Source of the DNA: Candidatus Zipacnadia bacterium
Lineage (GTDB): Bacteria > Armatimonadota > Zipacnadia > Zipacnadales > UBA5352
Length of the DNA stretch: 64,000 bases
Direction of reading: 5' to 3'
NCBI GenBank assembly: GCA_029821735.1
Contig: JALGSU010000009.1
Location: 62,001 to 126,000 of the forward strand
Numbering within the stretch: position 1 is the stretch's first letter; each line of letters begins with the position of its first letter. This document shows, piece by piece, positions 47,474 through 55,979 of this stretch. Under the pieces are notes generated by a model. The model worked only from the letters and a program-made list of their open reading frames with translations. It had not been told where the DNA came from and made no database searches. A program made the position numbers and the translations under genes.

Positions 47474-49966
47474 ATGTTCCGACTGATGATCCTGATCGCA
47501 GGCATCGCGCTGATGACGTTACCAGTCGCGGCCGATGGGGACCAGTTCGTGATCGCTGAGAACGGGGCAGCGCGAGCGGTCATCGTCCACCCCTACCCGT
47601 ATGAGTCACAGCACGAGGTCGCTGCCGTCGAGGAGCTGGCCGATTGTCTAGGCCGCATGACCGGGGCGACCTTCGAGGTCGTCAGCGAGTCCGAGGCCCC
47701 CGACGGGCCGCAGATTCACGTCGGTTACACGAAGTCGGCACGCTACCTGCAGCGGCGCCTCGAGCGGGACGGCACCGACATCGACGGCTTCGCGATGGTC
47801 GTCAAACCCGAGCGTATCTTCCTCGTCGGGCGCCTGCATCATTCCACCGAGTTCGCGGTCTATCGGTTCCTCTACCGCTTCTGCGGCGTGCGCTGGTACA
47901 TGCCCACCGATCTGGGCATGCACGTGCCGGCGGCATCAACTATTGCGGTTGCGGTCGGCGAGACTGTCGAGGAGCCTGCGATCCTGTCTCGCCTGTGGAG
48001 CGGCGTATCGAAGTACGACGGGGGGCGCTGGGAGGTCCACAACCTGTGCCGGGGTCGCTTCTCTTTCCACCATGCGCTGCTGGACCACATGAACGTGGAG
48101 GGCCTCTACGATGAGCATCCCGAGTGGTACCCGGTCCGGCCCGACGACGGCGACGACCAGCGCTACCGACCTGGTAGCCCGGCCGACCACTCCTGGCAGC
48201 CGTGCATGACCGAAGAGCCGCTCATGGACTGGCTCGCCGCGCGCTTCATCGCCTACTTCGACGCCAACCCTAACGCCACTTCGGTTTCCATCGGCGTGAA
48301 CGACTCTGACTGGTCGGGCTACTGTCAATGCAGCGAGTGCCGCAAGCTGATGAGGTCCGGAGCGCTATCACAACACGGCGGACCGGACTACTCCGACCTG
48401 TTCTTCCACTTCGCGAACGGTATCGCCGAACGCGTGGCGATCAAGCACCCCGACAAACACATCGGCTGCCTTGCCTATCACGCCAACGAGAACCCACCGA
48501 GTTTCCCGGTGCACCCGATGATCATCCCATACCTGACGAACGATCGCGGCGAGTGGTATGACCGAGACTTCCGCCAGCGCGATCTCGACTGGATCAGTGC
48601 GTGGCGGGCGGTCTGCCCATCGGTGGGCGTCTACAGCTACGACTATGGCAGCATGTACATCGTCCCGCGCATCTACCCGCACGTCCACGAGGACTTCATC
48701 AAGTTCCTGGACCGACAGGGCGTGAAGGGATGGTATTCCGAGATATATAGCCGCTGGTGCCAGGACGGCCCCAAGGCGTGGATAGCCAGCCAGCTCATGT
48801 GGGATCCCGATCAGGATGCCGACGCACTGCTGGGCGACTTCTGCCACGGGATGTTCGGCGCCGCCGCCAATCCGATGCGGCGCTACTTCGACCTGTGCGA
48901 GCGCGTCTGGATGACACAGCCAGGCGAGGGAAAGTGGTTCCGCTACTACTACAAGATTGAGCAGCTTGCGCTCTACCCGGACGAAGTATGCCGAGAGGCC
49001 GAAGGCCATCTGGCGAGGGCCGCTGAGGCCGCGGACTCGGACCTTGCTCGCGAGCGCGTAGAGATATTCGCGAAAGGTTTTCGACTCACACGGCTCTACT
49101 CAGACTCGTGGCATGCGAGTCGCGCCGCGCAGATGCCGACTGATCCGGACGCCAACATGGCGAGTATGATCGAGCCGGCGATCGAAGCCATCGCCAGCGA
49201 CCGTGAACGCGAGGCGCTCGAAAGTTGGATGGCTGAGGCCGGGCCTGTCTTCCGGCCTGCTGCCTCTTTCAGCTCCCGGGCATATGGCGGGCCAACGGCG
49301 TCGCTGGCTGTGCTGATGACTACGCTGAACCGCTACCAGACCGCAAATGACCAACCGGCGATCGAGCTACTGCTTGAGCGGCTTGAGGACCACGTCCCGG
49401 AGAGCGCGCCGACTGCGGCGGCGCACTACGCCCTGCAATCGCTGAACGGTACACCTCCCTCGAACCTGGCCACTAACCCGGACTTCGAGACGCTGGAGGG
49501 TGACGCCGGATCCGAAGCGGGGACAGGCTGGCAGGCGGAGGGGGCGCCTCCTGGGTGGTCCACCTGGCAGAATGCGAGCAGCACCGGCGAATTCCTCTGG
49601 CTGGGCGAAGAGGGCAACCGCTTCGTGACGCTCAAGGGAATGAGCAACGGGGTCTTCCTGCAGAACATCCCTGTTACGCCCGGCAAGCGCTACCTGGTGG
49701 CCTGCAGCTTCAGAGGCAGTGTCGAGACGGGGGTCAAGGCCCAGATACACATGGCCTGGCGGAACGATCAGGGCAATTGGACGGCCGAAGATCAGCGGCG
49801 CGGCGTCAGTTTGCCAAACGGTCAGTTCGGCCACTGGCTGCGCACCGGGATGGTCGTCACGGCGCCCGGATCCGCCGCTCAGGGAGTGCTGATGCTCACA
49901 AGCAACGATCAAATCGGCGACGAACAGGTCGCGTACGACAACGTGCTGGTGACCGAACTGCCTTGA
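47474..49966 (+). CDS. Secreted DUF4838 family glycosidase-like protein with C-terminal CBM
   Basis: About 830 residues. ATG 47474 follows GGAGAGG and is followed by a signal peptide. Residues about 25-150 are a GH20/GH67-like non-catalytic domain with VEELADCLGRMTGA and FLYRFCGVRWYMP. The central DUF4838 barrel (about 160-560) has VSIGVNDSDWSGYCQCSEC, YANENPPSF-like and GWYSEIYSRW segments. The C-terminal part (about 660-830) is a CBM4/9-like sandwich starting NPDFETLEG. DUF4838 proteins are common in polysaccharide loci and are treated as glycoside-hydrolase-like; the reaction is not established. It lies 46 bases after the lyase gene, so cotranscription is likely. Confidence 0.82.
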   Translation: MFRLMILIAGIALMTLPVAADGDQFVIAENGAARAVIVHPYPYESQHEVAAVEELADCLGRMTGATFEVVSESEAPDGPQIHVGYTKSARYLQRRLERDGTDIDGFAMVVKPERIFLVGRLHHSTEFAVYRFLYRFCGVRWYMPTDLGMHVPAASTIAVAVGETVEEPAILSRLWSGVSKYDGGRWEVHNLCRGRFSFHHALLDHMNVEGLYDEHPEWYPVRPDDGDDQRYRPGSPADHSWQPCMTEEPLMDWLAARFIAYFDANPNATSVSIGVNDSDWSGYCQCSECRKLMRSGALSQHGGPDYSDLFFHFANGIAERVAIKHPDKHIGCLAYHANENPPSFPVHPMIIPYLTNDRGEWYDRDFRQRDLDWISAWRAVCPSVGVYSYDYGSMYIVPRIYPHVHEDFIKFLDRQGVKGWYSEIYSRWCQDGPKAWIASQLMWDPDQDADALLGDFCHGMFGAAANPMRRYFDLCERVWMTQPGEGKWFRYYYKIEQLALYPDEVCREAEGHLARAAEAADSDLARERVEIFAKGFRLTRLYSDSWHASRAAQMPTDPDANMASMIEPAIEAIASDREREALESWMAEAGPVFRPAASFSSRAYGGPTASLAVLMTTLNRYQTANDQPAIELLLERLEDHVPESAPTAAAHYALQSLNGTPPSNLATNPDFETLEGDAGSEAGTGWQAEGAPPGWSTWQNASSTGEFLWLGEEGNRFVTLKGMSNGVFLQNIPVTPGKRYLVACSFRGSVETGVKAQIHMAWRNDQGNWTAEDQRRGVSLPNGQFGHWLRTGMVVTAPGSAAQGVLMLTSNDQIGDEQVAYDNVLVTELP

Positions 49967-50040
49967 GGCCAGGCGTGCAGGCCTGCAGAGGCAAGATGCC
50001 AAAGCGTCGCTGCGGGCGACTAACCGTAGAGTGGACGACG

Positions 50041-50055
50041 GGGGGGTTGCCCCCC
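50041..50055. terminator. G6-TTG-C6 hairpin between DUF4838 and GH123-like genes
   Basis: Six G, a TTG loop and six C form a very stable small hairpin 32 bases before the next start codon. No T-run follows, so it may be an attenuating or mRNA-processing hairpin rather than an intrinsic terminator. A 12-base palindrome, TGCAGGCCTGCA, lies upstream at 49976-49987. Confidence 0.35.
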
Positions 50056-50087
50056 ACTTGAGGACTCCCGATCAACTGGAGGAGATC

Positions 50088-52469
50088 ATGCGCGCGATAC
50101 GTGCGTCCGCGCTCGTCTTAGCAGTAATGGCGCCCGTGGCTGTGGCGACGACGACCGCCTGCGCCCAGGAGGCCAACGTCTGGCTGTTCGACATGGGCTC
50201 GGCGGACTCGCCGCTGTGGCCGGGCTTCATGCGCGTAACCAACGAGACGGCCTACTCCCCCGATCAGGGCTACGGTTGGCTGACCGAAGCCGACACTATG
50301 CGCGCCTACGTAGCCACCAACATCGACGCGCTGGCCTTGGACGATATGAGCGCCGTGGGCAATCGCTCCATCCGCTTCCAGGTGGATGTGCCGGACGGAG
50401 ATTACACCGTCTGGGTGCTGACCGGTGCCATGGGCAACATCTGGCGGCTGCGCTACATGCGGCAGGAGCACCAACTGCTGCTGCAGGGCGAGATCGTCGA
50501 GACCATCGCGCCTGCCGAGGGAAAGCTCTTCGAACTGGCCAACTACGAGTGGAGCGCCGGCGACGACGTCTGGGAGCGCTTCATTGCCTCCCGCTTCACC
50601 TGGCACAGACACGAGGTCGCGGTGGACGGTGGAACGCTGGAGATCGGCTTCGGCACGGCGGCCGCGTTCCCCGTCAACGCAATCATCGTGGCCCGCGAGG
50701 ATGTCGCCGAGCGCGTACAGGCGAACATCCAGTCCCTCGACGAGCGCAGGCGCGAGGCTTTCAACGGTCTGTGGATGGAGACGCGGCCCGAGGCCGTCCC
50801 GCCACTGGAGGCAACCGCTGCCGAGACCCGACGCGGCTACGTGGTGGCCGAGATGCACTGTTCGGACGAGGCGGACCCGTGGTCGAGGCCCGCGCCGGAC
50901 GCGTCGCGCGAGCGCATCGAGTTGTTCGCTGCCCCCGGCACGCAGGAGCAAGCTTCCTTCGGAGTGTTCGGGCTGCGCGACTTGCAGGACGTCACTTTCG
51001 GCATCAGCGACCTGACCAGCGATGCAGGCGCGACGCTACCGGGCGAGGCGCTGCGACTGGGGCTGGTGCAGTTTGCACCATGGCATGCAGGTCGACGCGA
51101 CGTGCCTGCCTATGCGATCTACGAGTGTCTGATCCTGCCGCTGCGACCGACCTTCGTGAGCGAGGCCACGTGCAAGCGCTTCTGGATCACGCTGCACACT
51201 CCCGAAGACGCAGCGCCGGGCACCTACAACGGGACCGTCGACATCAGTGCGCGCAACGCCCCGCCCGCTTCGCTGGAGCTGCGCATCCGCGTTCTGCCGC
51301 TGAAGCTCGAGACACCACCGGTCGAGCGCTTCATGTACTTCGGCACCATGTACTCCCTCGGCCGAGCCTACCTGCCGGTAATGGATGATGAGCGCTACTG
51401 GGAGGCAATGCGGGCCGAGGTGCGCTTCATGCGCGACAACCAGTACTGCCGAGCCGAGTGCATCATCCCGCATGGGCGCAGCTATCTGAGCATGGATGGC
51501 GAAACGGTCGTCGACGTGGACATGAGCGACACTCAGCGACTGATGGAGATCCTGCGCGAAGAGGACGCCAGGCCGCGCGATAACACGATGATCTGCCGCA
51601 CCGGGACGCTGAACCTGAAGTTCGGCGGGCATTTCAACCGCCCCGACAACCCCGGGGTTGAGTTCATCCCCAGCGAAGAGGGCCGCGAGAAGTACCGCCA
51701 GGCCATCGCCATCATCAATGAGCGAGGCAGGCAGAACGGCTGGCCGGAGATCGCCTTTGAGTGTCTCGGCGAGTACAGCAATTACCGCGAGCAAGGCAAG
51801 CAGTTCGCCATCGAGGTGCATACGCTGTTGCACGAGATGGGCGTCGCCAACAGCGTACGCGGCAACGGGCCGTCGGACTTCGCCGCCATTGAACTGGGGC
51901 TGGTCAAGTACCCGCAGCCCAACCACGCCATGATGAGCGAGGCACAGCTGGAGGTCATGCACCGCACGGGTGAGCGGCTGTGGGCCTACAACTTCTCGCG
52001 AAGCCGCTTCTCCCTGGGCTGGTTCTGCCTCAAACACAACATCACCCGCGCCAGCTACGAGTCCGGCGTTTATGCCAACGGCCAGCCGGGGAACGTCTTC
52101 GACATCGAGACCATGTTCCCAATGGGCCTGCCTACCAGCATGACGAGCATCGAGCCGACGGTCTGGCTCAAGCGACTGGTGCAGGGCGCGGTGGACTACG
52201 AATATCTCTGGAATCTCGACCGGCGCATCGGGACTGCTGAGGCGTCCAACAACGCTGGCGCCAAACGCATCGCCCGCGCGGCCCGACAGTGGCTGGACGC
52301 GAAGCTCGCCGAACTGCCGAACGGGGTGGACTACATCGCCGGCGACCCGAAGGCCGACATGGACGTGCAGGGCAAGTTCTGGCCCGCGCACGATCTGGAC
52401 AAGTACCGCTGGCAGGCGGCGGAGTTCATCATGGGGATTGACCAGGCGCTCGGGGGCGAGGGCGGATGA
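50088..52469 (+). CDS. Secreted GH123/DUF4091-like protein with N-terminal galactose-binding-like domain
   Basis: About 793 residues from ATG 50088 with GGAGGAG just upstream. After the signal peptide (ending TTACAQ) comes a malectin/YXIM-like sandwich with FDMGSADSPLWPGF, found in rhamnogalacturonan-acting proteins. An Ig-like domain and a barrel follow. The family-typical C-terminus VQGAVDYEYLWNL is present. At the expected DE catalytic strand the sequence reads IAFECLGEYSNY, so the Asp-Glu pair of GH123 is not conserved; Glu in LGEYSN may serve instead, or the protein may be inactive or act on another bond. The stop overlaps the next start (ATGA). Confidence 0.78.
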   Translation: MRAIRASALVLAVMAPVAVATTTACAQEANVWLFDMGSADSPLWPGFMRVTNETAYSPDQGYGWLTEADTMRAYVATNIDALALDDMSAVGNRSIRFQVDVPDGDYTVWVLTGAMGNIWRLRYMRQEHQLLLQGEIVETIAPAEGKLFELANYEWSAGDDVWERFIASRFTWHRHEVAVDGGTLEIGFGTAAAFPVNAIIVAREDVAERVQANIQSLDERRREAFNGLWMETRPEAVPPLEATAAETRRGYVVAEMHCSDEADPWSRPAPDASRERIELFAAPGTQEQASFGVFGLRDLQDVTFGISDLTSDAGATLPGEALRLGLVQFAPWHAGRRDVPAYAIYECLILPLRPTFVSEATCKRFWITLHTPEDAAPGTYNGTVDISARNAPPASLELRIRVLPLKLETPPVERFMYFGTMYSLGRAYLPVMDDERYWEAMRAEVRFMRDNQYCRAECIIPHGRSYLSMDGETVVDVDMSDTQRLMEILREEDARPRDNTMICRTGTLNLKFGGHFNRPDNPGVEFIPSEEGREKYRQAIAIINERGRQNGWPEIAFECLGEYSNYREQGKQFAIEVHTLLHEMGVANSVRGNGPSDFAAIELGLVKYPQPNHAMMSEAQLEVMHRTGERLWAYNFSRSRFSLGWFCLKHNITRASYESGVYANGQPGNVFDIETMFPMGLPTSMTSIEPTVWLKRLVQGAVDYEYLWNLDRRIGTAEASNNAGAKRIARAARQWLDAKLAELPNGVDYIAGDPKADMDVQGKFWPAHDLDKYRWQAAEFIMGIDQALGGEGG

Positions 52470-53653
52470 CCGCGGCCGCGATAGTCTGGGCGCTGCTGCT
52501 GGCGCTCCCCTCCGCTGCACAGGAGTGGGCGCTTCAGGACGCACAGGCGCGCGTGGAGCTGGCGATCGAGGGGGACATGTACACGCGTGACGAGATGCAT
52601 CTCGAGACAGTCGTCGACTTCAATGAGCTACTGGAAGCACGGACGTTGCGAGCGGACTCGCTCACCCTCGTGGACACTGGCAGCGGTGAGCGCATCGAAT
52701 TGCAGACGGCCGAGGACGCACAGATGCGCTACGCCTCCGGGAGCCCGATCCTGCGACTGCGGTGGGCTTCGGGGGCGCTGGAGCGATTTGAGCGCCGAAG
52801 CTGGCACCTCTATATGGGTACCACCAAGCGCGGCTCCGAGGACGCCTGGGCGCACCTGGAGCAAACCTTCCTGCCGCGACCGCCGAGCCTGCTGTTCGAG
52901 TCGGACTTCGAGATCGCTGACCCGAATCACCCGTACCGGCCACTGGCTTTCAACCCCGGCGGCAGGGACGTCGATGGCGAGCACACCGACCGTGTGTGGA
53001 CCGACCAGCAGGCACGCTCGGGCACGCACGCGCTGAAGATCGAGCGCAGATCCGATGACGGTCCCCCCACGAACAGCAACCGGCCTTTCTGGTGGACCTG
53101 GCCGCCACCCATGGAAGTGAGTGAGGGCCAGAGCGTGCAGGTCGAGGCCTGGCTGAAGGCGGAACGGCTGGCGCAGGGGGCGATGGCGAGCGTGGCACTG
53201 GAGTTCCGGGACGCCGAGAACGCCAGGTTGGGCAACCGTCTGTGGCTGCGCGGCCCGCGCATCCCCCATGACTGGCAACTGATGGCGGGCACGGTCATGG
53301 CGCCAGCAAACGCCGCCAGCGCGGTCTTCTGGTTCTCGCTGCACGGTGACGGGGAAGCCTACTGCGACGACGTGCGGATCACCAGCAATTCGCGCGGGGG
53401 GAAGCCGGAGCTGAGAGTTACCCGTGGAAGGCTGGAGGACGGGGCCAGCTTCACCGCCGACGACGCTGCGTCCATCCAGGAGAAGACACTCAAAGTGGGC
53501 ATCGCCGGACAGCCGCCAGCGATCGACGGGGCACTCGACGACGCCTGTTGGCAGACCGCCGGGGCCATCCGCGAGATGGAGGACTTCATGCGTGTACTTT
53601 GGCTTCGACTGCCAAGAACCAGCGACCGACAACCTGCTCGCGGGCGCCGCTGA
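52466..53653 (+). pseudogene. 5' part of a frame-disrupted secreted CBM9 protein
   Basis: ATG 52466 overlaps the preceding stop. A signal peptide (IVWALLLALPSAAQ) is followed by a beta-sandwich, a CBM4/9-like domain (about residues 140-295) and the first strands of a CBM9 domain, QPPAIDGALDDACWQ (near base 53511). After EMEDFM (base 53590) the frame turns into non-protein-like sequence and stops at 53653. CBM9 homologues continue with strands leading to a YFGFDC-like segment, which is present here in another frame from 53592. Besides the shift, roughly 15 to 25 residues normally found between these strands seem to be absent. Confidence 0.75.
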
Positions 53654-54677
53654 GCGCGACGGGCCAGCCTGGCAGGATGACTCGGTCGAGCTGTTCCTGG
53701 ACACGAACCTGGACCGCCACAGCTACTACCAGATCATCGTCAACCCCAATGGCTTCTTCTTCGATCAGGACACCGGTGCGCCGGATCTGGCCGGAGCCAA
53801 ATGGGACGGGCCCATCAGTGTGGCCACGGAAATTCTGCCCGACCGCTGGACCGCCGAGGTGAAGCTGGAGTTCACCGGTCTGCGATTAGCTGAGGCCGGG
53901 CGCACCTGGGGCGCAAACTTCACGCGTACCAGCATGCGCGAAGGCCGCTCGTGCTACACCTGGATGAAGATGAAGGACAGTTTCGGCCAACCGGCCCTGT
54001 TCGGTGACCTGGTGCTGCCTTTCGACCCGAGCGCGAATGTGGTCACCGGGCGGGCCACGTCTGGCCCGCAGCTGTTCTGGGGCGAGGGCGCGCTACCGTT
54101 CGAGATTACCAACAACCGCGACGCGCCCGTGGACGTGCGAGTAGCCGTTGCCGACGAGGACGCTGGAGCGATACTCGCCGAAGAGCAGTTCTCGATCCAG
54201 CCACGCAGTCATACTGAGGTCGGCCTCGGATGCGCCTTCGCCCAGCCCGGCGAAGTGAAGCTGCGCTACGATTTGTTCGAAGAACCGTCCGGCAAGTTGC
54301 TCTACACCACCTCGCAGGCACACACGGTGCCCGAGCCCATGACGATCGAACCACGGAGCCTGATCCTGTACCTGAGCGAGGACCACGTCGCCGGAAGCTA
54401 CACGCTGGGCATCTCTCCAGACGCGGTGGCGGCAGTGACTTTGCGGCTGGCAGTGATTGCCGAGGGCGCGACAGACCCCGTTGTGACCGGAACCATCGGC
54501 CCAAAGAACACCACCGGTTCGTTCAGAATTGCGGTGAGTGAGTTGGGGGCCGGAAGCTACGAGCTGCGCGCGGAACTGTTGCGGGGCAAGCAGGTAGTGG
54601 CTTCGCAAAGTGTGAAAATCACGCGGCGAGCGGGGCCGTTCGACGGGGGCCTCCGGGGGCGCGGACCTGAACTCTGA
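53592..54677 (+). pseudogene. 3' part of the frame-disrupted CBM9 protein
   Basis: From VYFGFDCQEP at 53592 the frame encodes the rest of the CBM9 domain (DDSVELFLDTN, YQIIVNPNG, WTAEVKLEF, GANFTRTS) and then two Ig-like sandwiches to 54677. This frame is open from 53424, but protein-like sequence starts only at the junction. GTG 53592 could in principle restart translation, giving a domain-broken product without signal peptide. Read with the 5' part, it is one gene interrupted by an out-of-frame loss near 53590. Confidence 0.72.
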
Positions 54678-54766
54678 CCGAACCGACCGGGACTTGCCCG
54701 CAGTTTGCTCGCCGCTGATGTCGTGACGCTCAATCACAGCGCTCTTCTTCACGAGGGAATGACAAC

Positions 54767-55434
54767 ATGCCCGACACACACGACCTGGACGTTCTCCGCG
54801 AACTGGCAACACGAATGGCTGCAATCGCAGCGCTTCCTGTGCAGGAGGAGAAGCGGCAACTTTGGCGTGGCCTCAACGCGCTGGAGCCGGTGCGCCCCAT
54901 GGTCATGATCGACCAGGTGTGCTGGAACGAGATGGATGTCAACGACGAGTTGACGCTGCACTGTAAGGACGCCGAGTGCCAGGGCTATGAGAACGTGATG
55001 CGCCGCACGCTATATCAGTGGGACCATTTCCGCGTGGACATGGTTGTCGAACCGTTCGTGCGCGTGCCGAAGGCGGTCCGCAACACCGGCTTCGGGGTCG
55101 CTCGCGAAGAGGATGTCTCGGTGACCGACCCGACCAACTCCGTCGTCGGGCACAGATACATCAACCAGTTTGAGACCGAGGCGGATCTGGAGAAGCTGCG
55201 GATGCCCGAGATCAGCCATGACCCGATCGAGACCGAGCGCCGCCTCGCTCTTGCCCACGAGGTCTTCGACGGGATCATCGAGGTACGCGCGTGGGGTGTG
55301 GACGCGGCCGCATCGTTGTGGGACCCGATCAGCACGTGGATGAGCGTAGAGGGAGCTCTGTGGACGCTGGCCGATCGCCCCGAGTACATGCACCGGCTGG
55401 TCGGGAAGATGACCGATGGCTACCTGGGCACACC
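54767..55434 (+). pseudogene. 5' part of a frame-disrupted URO-D-like protein, copy 3
   Basis: The frame from ATG 54767 encodes the N-terminal half of a URO-D-superfamily protein: ALEPVRPMVMIDQVCWNEM, a DHFRVDMVVEPFVRVP segment, DPTNSVVGHRYINQF and ALWTLADRPEYMHRLVGKM. After TDGYL (base 55426) the frame becomes non-protein-like and stops at 55657. In relatives of this subgroup, about 25 to 35 residues rich in Gly and Asn lie between this helix and the TDELP motif; here the DELP motif follows almost at once in another frame. GGGA lies before the ATG. Confidence 0.74.
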
Positions 55435-55944
55435 GGCGCCTGGGTGGACGAACTGCCCGCGCCCGGCTACGATCCGGCCCGGCCGCGCCGCAAGGACATG
55501 TGGGCGATGGGGCTGGCGCAGATGTTCTCGACCGTGTCGCCGCAGATGTTCAGGGACTTTGAGGTGGACTACGTCGCGCGCATCTGCGAGCACTTCGGAT
55601 TGGTCTACTACGGTTGCTGCGACCCCCTGGACCGCAAGATGGCCGAGGTGCGGATGATCCCGAACGTGCGCAAGGTGTCGATGAGCGCGTGGACGGACCA
55701 GGAGTTGGGCGCGAGTGAGATCGACGGGGAGTACGTGTTCTCGCGCAAGCCCTCGCCCGCGCCGCTGGCAACCGATGTTTTTCACGGCGATGCGGTGCGC
55801 GAGGACCTGCAGGCCACCAAGGAGATCTGCGCCCGGCACGGCTGCGCGCTGGAGATCATCCTCAAGGACATCAGCACCGTGCGCTACGACCCCGGACGCC
55901 TCAGCCAGTGGGCTGCGATCGCCATGGAGGTCGCCGATGCATAG
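55435..55944 (+). pseudogene. 3' part of the frame-disrupted URO-D-like protein, copy 3
   Basis: Protein-like sequence resumes in the other frame with GAWVDELPAPGYDPARP, then KDMWAMGLAQMFSTVSPQM, FGLVYYGCCDPLDRK, VRKVSMSAWTDQE and YVFSRKPSPAPLATDVF, which are typical of the large URO-D-like subgroup seen in Planctomycetes-like genomes. YYGCC is the position of the metal-binding Cys. It ends at 55944, 35 bases before the convergent metallopeptidase gene. No good restart codon with ribosome binding site precedes it; GTG 55444 and ATG 55498 are in frame. Confidence 0.72.
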
Positions 55945-55979
55945 CAGCGTAATGCACTGCGTTGGCTCGCCAGCACGAC

